64,000 nt of DNA from Vanessa cardui (taxonomy: Eukaryota; Arthropoda; Insecta; Lepidoptera; Nymphalidae). Location of the stretch: NCBI RefSeq assembly GCF_905220365.1, contig NC_061140.1, positions 12,960,501 through 13,024,500 of the forward strand. Direction: 5' to 3'. Under the pieces are notes generated by a model. That model ran no database searches. It was not told the origin of the DNA and was given only the letters and a program-made list of their open reading frames with translations. Shown here piece by piece: positions 47,060 through 58,114 of the stretch (within the stretch, counting starts at the first letter, position 1; every line of letters starts with the position of its first letter). The position numbers and the translations under genes are program-made.

Positions 47060-47715
47060 ACATTACTGAACTCAAGCGATATGTTTCATTTTCTTTTATA
47101 GAAATTAAACAAATTATAAAAGTATATTTCTGAAATGTATGCCCTTTTGCGTTTTGCGAATATCGCTCGTGAGACGTACCGCAAGGATCGAATGTTTTTA
47201 TGCAGAGAAGAGTAATGAAAGACGTTCGCCATTGTTAATTGATTTCAACGCATTAATTACGCTGAAAAAAACATAATTGGTTTTGTTGTTGATGTTAATA
47301 ATAAGAATCAAGAATGAAAACCCTTATGGACCTTTTCGTTTCATTTTTGTGTGTCATTTTATCGAAAATGAGAATAAGGTATTTTCGGAGGATGAAAGCG
47401 AGCCCTTTTAATTTTTTTACTCTAAGCCCTTCAAATATATATTAGTATTAGCTTTGTCCAGTAAAATGTTCGTAAATTACTGATTGTGTGGGTCGTCCTT
47501 CGAGGTAAATGGTATTAAGCGTCGCAGTGCGCATGCTCACAACTAGGAAGGAGTAATCAAATCGGCTATTCATTAACGCTTCAGGGATTAAAGAGGACGA
47601 ATTGAATTGATCAATTAATGTTCGTCGTTGACTCAAACGTTTTCAAAACTCATTAGTTTATGTATTAGGATGAAAGTAGAAAAACTGCGCTTAGCTAAAT
47701 TTGATAAAATAATAC
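47060..47715. other. AT-rich stretch, nothing recognised
   Basis: No repeat family or gene found between the two family I Helitrons. The 62-codon minus frame at 47448 has no recognisable content. Confidence 0.4.
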
Positions 47716-47718
47716 ATC

Positions 47719-48283
47719 ATCATTAGGTACACATTATAACACAAAAGTTGCTTACCACTGTCTGTCCCTATGTATGCTTAGATCTTTAAAATTATATAAA
47801 GGATTTTGATGCGGTTTTTTCAAATAGACTTATTCAAGAGAAAGGTTTATATATATAATACATGTGTACAAGAATCGAGATGGCCCAGTGGTTAGAACGC
47901 GTGCATCTTAACGATTGATTGCGGGTTCAAACCCAGGCAAGCGCTGATTCATGGGCTTAATTTGTCTTTATAATTCATCTCGTGCTCAGCGGTGAAGGAA
48001 AACATCGTGAGGAAACCTGCATGTGACAAATTTCATAGAAATTCTGCCACATGTGTATTCCACCAACCCGCGTTGGAACAGCGTTGTGGAATATGTTCCA
48101 AACCTTCTCCTCAAAAGGGAGAGAAGGCCTTTAGCTCAACAGTGGGAATTTACAGGCTGTTGTTGTTGTTGTTGACATGTACAATATTGTAGAGAATTAC
48201 TGAAAGACTGTGTAAATTGTAAGACATTCTGCAGTATATTTAGTATCAGCATTGCAGCCGTGCGAAACCGGACGGGTCGCTAG
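47719..48283 (+). mobile_element. Helitron-like element (family I) interrupted by a SINE
   Basis: The 5' part (47719-47874) has 'tttgatgcggttttttcaaa' and 'agaaaggtttatatatata'. The 3' part (48173-48283) has 'attctgcagtatatttagta' and ends 'cgtgcgaaaccggacggg' then 'tcgctag'. A family A SINE lies between. The neighbour at 46823 shows the same order without the SINE. Confidence 0.7.
47875..48172 (+). mobile_element. SINE family A copy, full length, nested in a Helitron
   Basis: It runs from 'tcgagatggcccagtgg' through B box 'gcgggttcaaacccagg' to a (TTG)5-like tail. Flanks 'acatgtgtacaa' and 'acatgtacaa' look like an imperfect target duplication. The 66-codon frame at 47992 is the SINE read through. 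Confidence 0.92.
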
Positions 48284-48367
48284 CATGAGCAGGTAAAGTG
48301 GACTTGAAATACCCGCAAAATAATCAATCCTCCTGAGATGTCATCATGAGATGTCATAACAACATCG

Positions 48368-48478
48368 ATATTACTTAATTTTTTAAATAAATAAATATGA
48401 GACAACATCACATACATTACTTTGATCCCAATGTAAGTAGTAGACGGTACCACAAACACCCAGACCCAAGACAACATA
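48368..48478 (-). mobile_element. SINE family C, 3' part, split by the LINE
   Basis: Minus-strand family C body and tail: 'gagacaacatcacatacatt', 'actttgatcccaatgtaag', 'acaaacacccagacccaag', 'acaacataga'. It stops at the LINE 3' tail. The tRNA-like head of the same copy resumes at 53440. Confidence 0.88.
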
Positions 48479-48687
48479 GAAAAACTCAAACTCAAACTCA
48501 AATAACTTTATTAAATATAGAAGCATTACACTTTCTTATTGATGGTCAATTGAAACACTACCACCGGTTCGGACAAGAAAATACCCTGACCTGAGAAGAA
48601 CCGGCGAAAGAAACTCAGCGGGTTTTTTTTTATTTTTATTTGTCTTATATATTATTTAAGAGATGAAATAGCCAGGAGGCGATCGTT

Positions 48688-51480
48688 TCATTCCCAAGGT
48701 GTGCTATCGATCATAAACTCATTAATTGTATAGTAACCTTTTGCACACAAGCGTTCTTTAATAATTTTTTTTAATTTGGCAACAGAGGCATTTTGAACGC
48801 TTTCTGGGATCCTGTTGTAAAACCGTATACATTGCCCCACAAAGGAGTTACTGACTCTATGTAGTCGAGTAACAGGAGTAACAAGTTTGTGTTTGTTCCT
48901 TGTACCAATGCTATGAGTATCACATTTTCTCATGAAATCATTAATAATTTTTCGTACATACATAACATTGCAGAATATATATTGAGAAGCAACAGTCAAT
49001 ATCTTGATTTCTCTAAATTTATTCCTTAACGATTCTTTAGCTCCTACGTTATAGATTGCGCGAATAGCCCTCTTCTGTAGCACAAATATAGTATGGATAG
49101 CGGCTGCGTTGCTCCACAGCATAATACCGTATGACATTATACTGTGAAAGTAACTGAAATATACTAAGCGAGCCGTATCAACATCGGTACATAATCTAAT
49201 TTTTTTGACCGCGAATGCCGCAGAACTCAGTCTACTCGCCAATCCGTTAATATGGGGGCCCCATTGCAACTTGGCATCAACAGTAAGGCCAAGAAACTCA
49301 GCAGAATCAATTGGATCCATAGATTCCCCGTTAATGAGTACATCGGCTTTTACATTATGTACATTTGATGTACTAAATTTCACAAGTTTTGTTTTACTAT
49401 ATCAGCAATATAGCATTGTTTACGTCGTCGTACTGTACCTGTTTTCTATTAATTTTAAAAACTAAGGAGGTATCATCAGCAAACAATACTATATCATGTT
49501 TGTTCCCAACAAGAAAGGGCAAGTAATTTATATATGTGAGAAACAGAAAAGGTCCAAGAATTGATCCCTGAGGGACCCCCATACCAACTGAGACCCCAGG
49601 AGACCTTTTTCCTATAACATCAACCCTCTGAATTCTATTGTTAAGATAAGAAGTCAGAAGGTCAAGCGCACATTCTCTAATTCCATAGTGACAAAGTTTC
49701 CTGACCAGAGTCTCATGTTGAACGCAATCAAAGGCTTTGGATAAGTCACAGAAAACCCCTAAGGCATCCCGTGACTCTTCCCAGGCTTCATAGATATTCT
49801 TAATAAGCTCGATACTAGCATCTGTTATCGAGCGACCCCGCGTGAATCCAAATTGTTTACTATGAAGCAGATTATGTTTGTTAAAGTGTTCTAATAATTG
49901 ATTTAGAATTATTTTCTCAAATATTTTGCTCAGGGTAGGTAGAATTGAAATTGGCCTATAGTTGTTGGGGTCTGAAGAACTACCAGATTTAAATATTGGA
50001 ATAACTTTACTATGTTTCATCAGGTCAGGAAATATACCACGTTGGACACAACTATTAAATATTAAAGCAAGAAAAGGTGCAATCACATCAATAATCGAAT
50101 TTATCACCTTTAGAGAAAAACCCCATAAATCAGCCGTTTTCTTGATGTCTAGTGACTTAAAGGCGCGTATTATGTCATTGGGGCTTACAAGGGTAAAATT
50201 AAAGTTATATTTACAAGCTCTTACATTTTCTTTCATCAATGACTCGGCAACATCTGGAGAAGAAATAAGTGACTTAGTTGTCAAAACTGGTATGTCAGCA
50301 AAACATTTTTCAAAAACTGTAGCAACTTCCTTTTGACTATTTACTACTTTACTATTATAATTCAGGCTCAATTCGGAGTTGCAATTGCCAACTCTACCAG
50401 TTTCACAATTAATAATTTTCTAAGTCATTTTTATCTTGTTATGTGCATTCTTAATTTTATTTTTTATAGTTAAAGATTTTGCCAAAAAGCACACTTTTTT
50501 AAATAATTTAGAATAGTTACTTACATAATTGGCAAAAGTGGCACTATGATTGTACGTTCTTTCATTGTAAAGCTCATACATTCGTTGCCTACTTTTATGA
50601 ATTCCAATAGTCGCTCAATCACTGAATTTTAAAAAGTTTTTTGTATTAACTGTTTTAGAAGTGAATATAGATTTAAATCTGTTTTTAAGTAATTTAAATA
50701 GATTGTTATATAATACATTGGGATTATCACTGAAATGTATGTGAGGGAGATTAGCCATAATATTACTTCTAAACTTCTCAATACGACTTGCGGTCAAAGG
50801 AACAAACATTATTTTTTCAGAAGTACTTATTTTTTTAACATGAAAATTAAATAAGGCTTGTTGTCCACAATGATCTGAACTTAGGTTATTAATAATAATT
50901 TTGTTTTGTGGAATATAGGTAGCAAATATGTTATCAATGCAAGTTGCTGTGGAATCTGTTATTCTAGTTGGTTCTAAGAACAGATTTACCAGATAATATG
51001 AACTTAACAACGATCTGAATCTAATACTTGTGGTTGAATTATGCAATAAATTTATATTAAAATCTCCACAAACAATAATTTCTTTATTAGATCCAGATAA
51101 TTTAGACAGAACATTGTCCAATATATTTTCAAACAATTCATATAATCCACTAGGGGTCCGTATACGCATACAACAATGACACGCTCAAGCTCTGCACAGG
51201 CTATTTCTATAGTTTACTCAATAGAAAGGCTCACAATATCTTTACGTTCTTTAAATTTTATATTTTTACACAGGATTATTAAAGAGCCACCCCGTATAGC
51301 TTTATTTCTACTGAACAGACTAGCAATCTGGTGCCCACTAAAGTTAAACATAACCTGATAATTTAGAAGCCAATGTTCAACTACACAAAATATCAATGCC
51401 ATTACAGGTCAAAAATAATTCAATTTCTAAGTCTTTCCCTAACATTCCTTGAATATTTTGGTGCACCAGATTTACAATTT
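48688..51480 (-). pseudogene. LINE ORF2: APE endonuclease and reverse transcriptase, broken
   Basis: This encoded the polymerase that nicks target DNA and copies the element RNA. The N-terminus is visible from about 51475 (NLVHQNIQGMLGKDLE), then VEHWLLNYQ at 51380. The 50615-51169 part has CGDFNINLL, CIDNIF and SSDHCGQ, the metal-binding and catalytic-histidine blocks of APE-type nucleases. The RT (49397-50371) has NYRPISILPTLSKIFEKIIL, FCDLSKAFDCV, GVPQGSILGPF and LFADDTSL, so the catalytic aspartates are kept. The C-terminal part (48688-49383) has EFLGLTVDAKLQWGPHI and ends STPWE. Breaks include a frameshift near 51170-51214, a TAG at about 50420 where the family is expected to have a coding residue, and a frameshift with loss of roughly 15 codons at 49384-49400 just after FADD. 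Confidence 0.92.
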
Positions 51481-51591
51481 TTTTGTTATTTACTTTCTTA
51501 TTATTTTTATTGGCTTCTATAGTAACTATTTTTTCACAATTATAGTTAGAATTATTATCGTTGCCAGAGACTACCTCTATTGTCTTAGAAC

Positions 51592-53180
51592 TTAATTTAA
51601 ATTACTTGGAACATATTCCAAAATATATGGTCTTAAATTGTTATTATTATACTGCTCAATAGAAGCAGTTGTCTGGTCAACCAAACCATTGGTTGATTTT
51701 TTAATAATAAAATATGATAGCATACTAGCTATCTGTCTCTTATAAAAATTAGATAGGTGACACCTATCACATGTCAATAAACAAGAATCATAATTAATTA
51801 TGTTATTAATGTCAATTAGTTTTATTTTATTACATATATCATTTTTTGTTACATAATAAGTATTTGACATGATATGTAACATATTATTTAATTTAAATCT
51901 AATAGAATTTTTGGCACATCTTTAATATAAGGAAATGTGAACATTATATCCACATTTAAATTTGATAATTTAGAATAATAATTTTCAAGAATTTTTTTGT
52001 TTACATTTCCCCTTCTCCCAACTAATATAATTAGTGTAGTATTGGGACAATGAGTACTATTCAAAATACTATTCATAATATGGGAATAACTTGCACCCGG
52101 CATACAATAATTTGATACTGATTGTCCCTTACACATGTCATTGAGCCAAACACCCATGTTTCTTCCCAATTCATCACTATAGATTTTAGTACATTTTTTG
52201 GTGGGAACATGATGTGTTATGTTGGGTATGGCGCTGTCATGAGCTGTTGACTGAGACAAGGACACTGCATCATTGAGCAGCTCCGAACCATCCCCAAAGA
52301 CTGAACGGCCCTGACAATCACAAGTATAGTTTTTTATAAGAGAGTCAAAGCGCTCAGAATTGTATTTACTCAAGTCTAGAAAATTGTTCACGGCAGCAAT
52401 ATGACTAGATATTTCTTTTTGAGACATTTCATATTATTTTGAAATTATATCTAAAGAGATTATATATAAATATGTTATCTCAGCCTGAAGAGCATTCACG
52501 TCAGCCTCATAACCTTGTCTCATTACTTTAACATTCTTAGAATATTCAATAATTTTTAGTCTGAGTGTGTTTCTTTCTTTATAAATTTTTTCATAATTTA
52601 AGCAATTATTTCTTGATTTTATTAATTTTTGAGTTTTTTTAATATACTTATTAATTTTAACATATTTCTTTAATTTATTTTTACCTAATATTAGACTGGA
52701 AGAGCCGGAGTCATCACCAGTCAAATCAATTTGTTGTGATGTCATTGGTATTGGTGATTGGGGGCACTAAAGAGGCTGCATTTCCCACCAGTTCATCAAA
52801 TAGACACTGGGTTTGAGAGGCCTTTAGGTTTAAGCTATTATCTTCCAATTCAGAAATATATAGTTGGGCCTTATGTAATTTAATTTTTAACTCATTGGTG
52901 AGCATGAGGGCTTGCTCATACACATCTCTGCAATTATCAAACCCACTGACTATTTGTTGCAGATTATTTCTTTGTTCTTCTATATCTAAGTATTTCAAAT
53001 GTAACTGAGAAAGCTCAGTTTTTAGATTATTGTTTCTATTAAGAATTTGCAAGAATTCTTGTTTGTTTTCATCCCTTTCTTTTAGTAGTAAATCACACTG
53101 TATCCTGGATGCCTTTAGTTCCTGGAGCGTCAGCTGGAGTTGTTCCTCCGCCTGACGTGCTTGATACTACGAGTCATCAT
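51592..53180 (-). pseudogene. LINE ORF1: coiled coil plus SGNH-esterase-like domain, broken
   Basis: ORF1 of CR1-like elements binds the element RNA, and some carry PHD and esterase domains. An ATGATG lies at 53180-53175. After only about 9 codons a shift leads into a Leu/Glu/Gln-rich coiled coil (EEQLQLTLQELKASRIQ, LLLKERDENKQEFLQILN) running to about 52700. A basic stretch (KNKLKKYVKINKYIKKTQKL) follows. After an in-frame TAA at 52434-52436 the esterase-like domain runs 52427-51592, with SDELGRNMGVWL (block I position), CMPGASYSH (Gly), LVGRRGNVNK (Asn) and, past another shift, CDRCHLSNFYKRQIA (D-x-x-H). The block I nucleophile serine is not at its usual place. The N-terminal zinc-finger region expected in the family is missing, probably deleted. 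Confidence 0.8.
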
Positions 53181-53440
53181 GTTTGATTAAAAAAAAATAG
53201 AAGTTGTATGAACAAATAATATAAAAGTAAGCAGTGTGATCAATCAGTTAATAATATTTAGTATGTAAAGATTTTAAAATGGGTTTCTAAAGCGAGTTAA
53301 AGGGATAATAAGAAGTCGAACAAGAAAACTTTTCAAAATTGAGTTCGTTACCTGCGTAATGTCATTTAAAATATAAAATAATTTTAATTTATTGAGAGAA
53401 GTTTTTTTATGACATTTAGTAAGTGTTGCCACAGGAAAAA
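53181..53440 (-). other. Probable 5' UTR of the LINE
   Basis: About 260 bp lies between the ORF1 start and the resumption of the interrupted SINE. It contains no open frame. Its position implies 5' UTR, though extra sequence inserted here cannot be excluded. Confidence 0.5.
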
Positions 53441-53545
53441 AAGTAATGATAATCTACATTGACTCGGCCGGGAATCGAACCCGGGACCTCGGAGTGGCGT
53501 ACCCATGAAAACCGGTGTACACACCACTCGACCACGGAGGTCGTC
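53440..53545 (-). mobile_element. SINE family C tRNA-like head, other half of the split copy
   Basis: The minus strand has 'gacctccgtggtcgagtgg' (A box), 'ccggttttcatgggtacgcc' and B box 'cccgggttcgattcccgg'. It then reads 'ccgagtcaatgtagatta', and the SINE breaks off where the LINE starts. It is not a tRNA gene: the arms do not fold as a standard cloverleaf and every family C copy carries it. Confidence 0.88.
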
Positions 53546-53549
53546 AAAT

Positions 53550-53930
53550 TTTTGATAGTTTATTGCGGCCGTGAAAAGGTGAATTAAAGTACAAATTTAA
53601 ATAGTGTGGTGTTTTGCATAGGTTGCTTAAGAGAAATCTGCAGTTATCAAGGGGATTGATGATTGATGTATGGAGCAGTTGAGTCTTCGCCATCACCCGA
53701 GTTGTATAATTCGTCCCAATAAAGTTTCTTTGGCTATCTATACGTATAAAATTAGAGTATCTATTTGATATATTTAAAAAAAAATCGATTTTTAACGGAA
53801 CTTTTACTCGTAGGAAGCTGTTGTACTCTTTTAGTCTACTTTAGCGTTAGAATTATATTTTATAATTATATAAAATTGCAGTTTAATTCAAACGCACACG
53901 AACTCAGTGTGCAGTTAGTAAATTTTTTTA
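53550..53930. other. Non-coding stretch, nothing recognised
   Basis: The 71-codon frame at 53765 runs into the next SINE and shows no motif. Confidence 0.4.
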
Positions 53931-53934
53931 ATTT

Positions 53935-54226
53935 TTATTTTTATGGTATAGGTAGGCGGACGAGCATTTGGTCCACCTGATGGTAAGTGGTCACCGTCAC
54001 CCATAGACAATGACGCTGTAAGAAATATTAACTATTCCTCACATTAACAATGTGCCACCAACCTTGGGAACTAAGATATTATGTCCCTTGTGCCTGTAGT
54101 TACACTGGCTCACTCACCCTTCAAACCGGAAGACAACAATACCGAGTACTGTTGTTTGGCGGTAGAATAACTGATGAGTGAGTGGTACCTACCCAAAGGG
54201 GCTTGCACAAAGCCCTACCATCAAGT
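53935..54226 (-). mobile_element. SINE family B copy, near full length
   Basis: It runs from 'tttatggtataggtaggcgg' through 'tgacgctgtaagaaatatta' and 'cactggctcactcacccttc' to 'gccctaccatcaagt'. Little diverged; the A-tail is partly decayed. Confidence 0.88.
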
Positions 54227-54229
54227 AGT

Positions 54230-57200
54230 CAATAATAATAACTTAGAGTAATGCTGCCTTCAATGAAGCAGTTTTAATGTTTGAGAGAAATTTCTTTGAC
54301 TTGTAAACAATTGCCAAAATTCGACGCGTGTGTCGTTTAAAAAGGGATGAGAACAGAAATGTCACCTGTATTCTTGAGAGCTTGTTCAAATCCGACAAAG
54401 GCTAGTGAATCACGACACAGATCATTCGTTTACTCTACACTCGTAAATCTGGCTCTACTGAGCTTGATTTATTTGTACGGTGAAATATTAAACACGTTAT
54501 TTGATAAGTGCTTTGCCTTTTATTGAAAATAAAATACTTTGTATATGCTCTCTCTCGTTTGCTGTAACTGGGATGGGCTTTGATCGTTGTAGTAATGATT
54601 GTAAGAAAAATATATGGTCATATGTATATCGTTGTTCCAAATATACAGGGTTATTGGTAACTCGACGTATATCCGTTAAGAGGTGATAGGGGTGACTATT
54701 TGCATTAATTTTAACCCCCATATGCATGATCCAAAAGTCACCCATTTTTGAGTTATCACGTTTTTTAGCTTTTTTCAAAATTTGTCAAAATGCAACTTCA
54801 AAAATTTATTTAAAAAAAAGTATCATTTCAAATCTATTTTCTTTCTTTTGTTTTATAAAAACGATTAAACGCTGGATATTTGTCAATATTTAAACAATAA
54901 TTATCGGTCCAAATTTAAAAATGCCAGAATAACTTTCCTTTCAGAGACTTTTTCGTGAGGATAATACTAAGGATAGAATCCTGCAATATTTATTGTAGGA
55001 CATGCTGTGTGTGCTGTGCGCTGTTATAGAGAGTTTCTCGGATTCGCTTATTAATACTTTATTTAGGCTATATTACAAAATATCTTTTTTTATAACTTAG
55101 CTATTGAACTGTTTCTGTTTCTAAATTTTATTTTAAATTTGTATTAAATATGTCACTTTAATAAGTAAGTTTTTTTTTTCATTGGTTTTTATTTTTAGTT
55201 AATTTTGTGAGAATTTTAAAAAGCGACCTTTAGTACGAATTCGTTCATGTTCGACTACGAATTTCCAGCGTCCTTTCTGGTCATTTTATTTCGATTGATT
55301 TTAAATAATTTCCTTCTTTTTATACATTTTTAAGAAGCTAAGAAAATATATAAATATAAATTTGAAGTAAATAATCCAAGATATATTTGAGTCGTTCACT
55401 GCTCAAGATAAAAATGGTATGTAAAGTGAAGAAGGTGAATGTTTTCTATCAGGCGGCCATGATGCTGCTCCTAGAGCACAGAAAGTAAGAGATAATCAAT
55501 AAACAAAATAATTTCTGTCCAAGACTTTGCTCGCGTGCTATACACAGTCGCAGGTTTTAGGTAACAAAGTACAGCTTATGTCTTTCCTATGAGTTCAAGA
55601 TTACTTCACAAAAAACATAAAATTTGCTTCTGTAGCATAGGCGTGTAAGCGTAACCATTCATATTATTTTTGCATTTATTATATAAGTATAGATAAGTTA
55701 AAACCCTGGCTACTATTTCTCATCTACTATTTTTTCATGTGTTTTGTTGCAGGTAGCCCTAAGAAGACTGCCAGAATTGGTGGTTCCGACTATCTTTATT
55801 GATAAGAGCGCGGGACTAGAGCTGTAGCAGTAGATAGGTATGTAAAATGACTCCACAGTCTCCCTAATAAGAATCGTCGACAGTCATCGTTAGGGTTTTA
55901 GTTAGTAAGGTTGCAACCCAGTTGAAAGAAATTATTTGCGCCAATAAAGAATATCGCCACTCTAACGAAAACCATAAAAGTAAAAGAAAATGTTAACTAA
56001 AAACAGTTGCACATTCTAGTGTTGTCATGTGTTATTGGGATAAGCTTCCTTCTTCAACGTCATAAAAAGTGGCACGAAAAGCAGCAACTTACAGAGCGGA
56101 GTTCTATTCGTACATTTAAATGCATACGTCGGTTAGTCTTTTATAACAAAGCGTTAAATTTACATAAATACCTACAGCACTGTGTGCGCGGCATGCTGAT
56201 TACATTGCTTATAAAATCGCGATATTTTTAAAACTACCGACTTACAACTAAGCTCAACGCGACAGGAATTTATTTGAAAATCTAGAGCGCCACGTTTTCA
56301 CTGCGCAGAATGTACAATGAATGCATTTATAATTTAAAAATATCTCGCTGGTGAGTTTTGTCATTACCTTCTCATTGTAGATCTCACAGAAGGACTACGA
56401 TTCTCCAAGCCGAATCTCTACGTTACGTCCACAACGCCATCTGGACTGCTTGATGCTGCTTCTCATGGATAAAAATCTGTTATTCCGCGTCCGGGAGGTC
56501 AACCTCTGGCTTAGGCGAGACGGTGACCCAGTACGCATTACACTGGTGCGATATTTATATATGTATATCATAGCTACGCATCTGATTTTATTCACTGTTG
56601 GAGTCCTGATTGGTTCTTGGTGATTCAACTCACAATTCCAGGATATTAATGAATTGATACATTTAACATAATAAGTTGAAACCGGGATTGTATCAGTTAT
56701 TAATAATGTTTTATAATATACTTGTATTATGTTCACTTATATTATGGATACAAATAAAGTCGATGTCAATAAAATTATAACTCTTTCGCGGTAATAATTG
56801 TTGTTTAGGATTTTACCAAACTAATAAATCATTAGTGATGTGATGTATTGGTTTCAATAAATTTACGAATCCAGCGATACTTCTTTGTTAAAATTGGTTG
56901 TATTAATTACGTTATGCAATTAAAAAAATGTAATGTTGTAATTAAAACGATATTTTTTATATTTTAGCTCTAAGCTATTTATTTCGGAGGATTCGTCCCC
57001 AGTACATTCATTATTATTATTATTAATTGTTAGAACGCGAGTTATTGGATCATGTCATAGAATTTTATTCGTGCCTTATTTGTGTTTAAAAATAAATTAG
57101 ATACAAATGTTCGTGATTAAAAACATTTTCAAAATGTATCTAACCACTGAGCTAAGAACATATGTAAATCATAACATATACATCTCGGCTAAGAAATCTA

Positions 57201-57445
57201 AACTTGAGTTTTATTCATTGAATTATTTGTAAAAGAAAATAACATCTGTCAGCGTCTGGTCCCTCGCGCCGATGTGACTTCCATTCAACGCCGATCACCT
57301 GTCGCTGAAACTGCGGATTATTTTCGCTTTATCTCGAGGGAATCTGTCTTCAGTCGAGTTTGTTTTCAAAGATATTTCGGTATCGATAAGATTATTTGAT
57401 ATTTTGTTTTATCCCTATTGGATACAACGCATATTGCTTTATGGT
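54230..57445. other. AT-rich stretch with one repeat-like segment and one weak exon candidate
   Basis: 54645-54910 ('acagggttattggtaactcg', 'aggtgataggggtgac', 'aaaatgcaacttcaaaaat') looks like part of a transposon I cannot name; no matching inverted end was found. 56381-56622 is listed separately. Otherwise nothing recognised. Confidence 0.4.
56381..56622 (+). other. Weak exon candidate after an acceptor-like site
   Basis: 'ttaccttctcattgtag' at about 56364-56380 looks like a splice acceptor. The frame directly after it is open for 80 codons (ISQKDYDSPSRISTLRPQ onward) and the patch is GC-richer than its flanks. No good donor follows, and the minus strand is open too (56395-56736, 113 codons), so composition alone may explain it. 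No protein family recognised. Confidence 0.15.
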
Positions 57446-57447
57446 AT

Positions 57448-57575
57448 GGTGGAGTAGGATTGGCTCCAGTGTAACTGCAGGCACATGGGACACAATATCT
57501 TATTTCCCGAGGTTTGCGGCGCGTTGGTTATGAGGAATGGTTAAAATTTCTTACGGTGTCAGTGTTAATGTATAC
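57448..57575 (+). repeat. SINE family B 3'-side fragment
   Basis: 'ctccagtgtaactgcaggca', 'catgggacacaatatctta' and 'tgaggaatggttaaaatttc' follow family B. Head and tail are gone. Confidence 0.55.
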
Positions 57576-57863
57576 ATATAGAGTGAAATATAATATATAT
57601 CTCTGTTGGGGAGGGGAGGATAAGACATCGACTCTACATTATTACGTTAATTTATACATGTTGCTTGTAGTTTTATTCTGTTTGAACTATATTTCAATGC
57701 CACACATTAAATAATCATTTAATATAATCTCAATGACTTGACTACTTATTGAATCAAATTTACAAACTGTTGACTTGACAGAAAAGATATATTTATTACG
57801 AGAATATAGGGTATAATAATTGTTGTTTTTATTTTATTAAAGATAGCTGAGAAACATTCCAAC

Positions 57864-58110
57864 AACAACATCTATATAGAGAAAAGAAATTTTTCCTTAT
57901 TTTTATTTAAGTTAAATTATGATATTATACGTTACAACACCACGCAGTTCCTTTGTTCTGAGTTCTCCTCAACTTAAGTTAAATGTGCAATACAGACCCC
58001 ACAGTGACGCTACGGCTTCATTCTGATCCCTTACTTTACTGTCATGGCAAAAGCAAAAGTTATTCTTAAAGTAAGGCCTTTTGAATGCGATTTATAGTAA
58101 CTGTGTAAGG
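57864..58110 (+). repeat. Unclassified repeat (family G) with an empty hAT site
   Basis: 'acaacatctatata', 'gatattatacgttac', 'accacgcagttc', 'ctttactgtcatggcaaaag' and 'gaatgcgattta' are shared in order with 59738-59785 plus 60144-60330. Here TATACGTT (57926-57933) occurs once; there it is duplicated around a hAT element. Class unknown. Confidence 0.75.
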
Positions 58111-58114
58111 GAGA

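Larger units (their letters stand above)
48479..53440 (-). mobile_element. CR1-like non-LTR retrotransposon, nearly complete, decayed
   Basis: The element reads on the minus strand: 5' UTR (about 53440-53181), ORF1 (53180-51592), ORF2 (about 51480-48688) and a 3' UTR. The 3' UTR has 'gagtttctttcgccggttct', 'gtccgaaccggtggtagtg', an 'aataaag' and a tandem TTTGAG tail at 48479-48500. ORF1 with coiled coil plus esterase-like domain and ORF2 with APE endonuclease plus RT fit the CR1 group, where PHD and esterase domains in ORF1 are established. No RNase H is seen. Frameshifts, nonsense codons and two probable deletions make it inactive. It interrupts a family C SINE, with a short A-rich duplication ('agaaaa') at the borders. 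Confidence 0.88.

Noticed and set aside
49962..50336. 124-codon plus-strand frame
   Set aside because: It is the antisense shadow of the reverse transcriptase, which carries the recognisable motifs on the minus strand.
53460..53545. tRNA gene on the minus strand (clear A and B boxes)
   Set aside because: The same head occurs in every family C copy, is followed by the SINE body, and does not fold as a standard cloverleaf. It is a SINE promoter.
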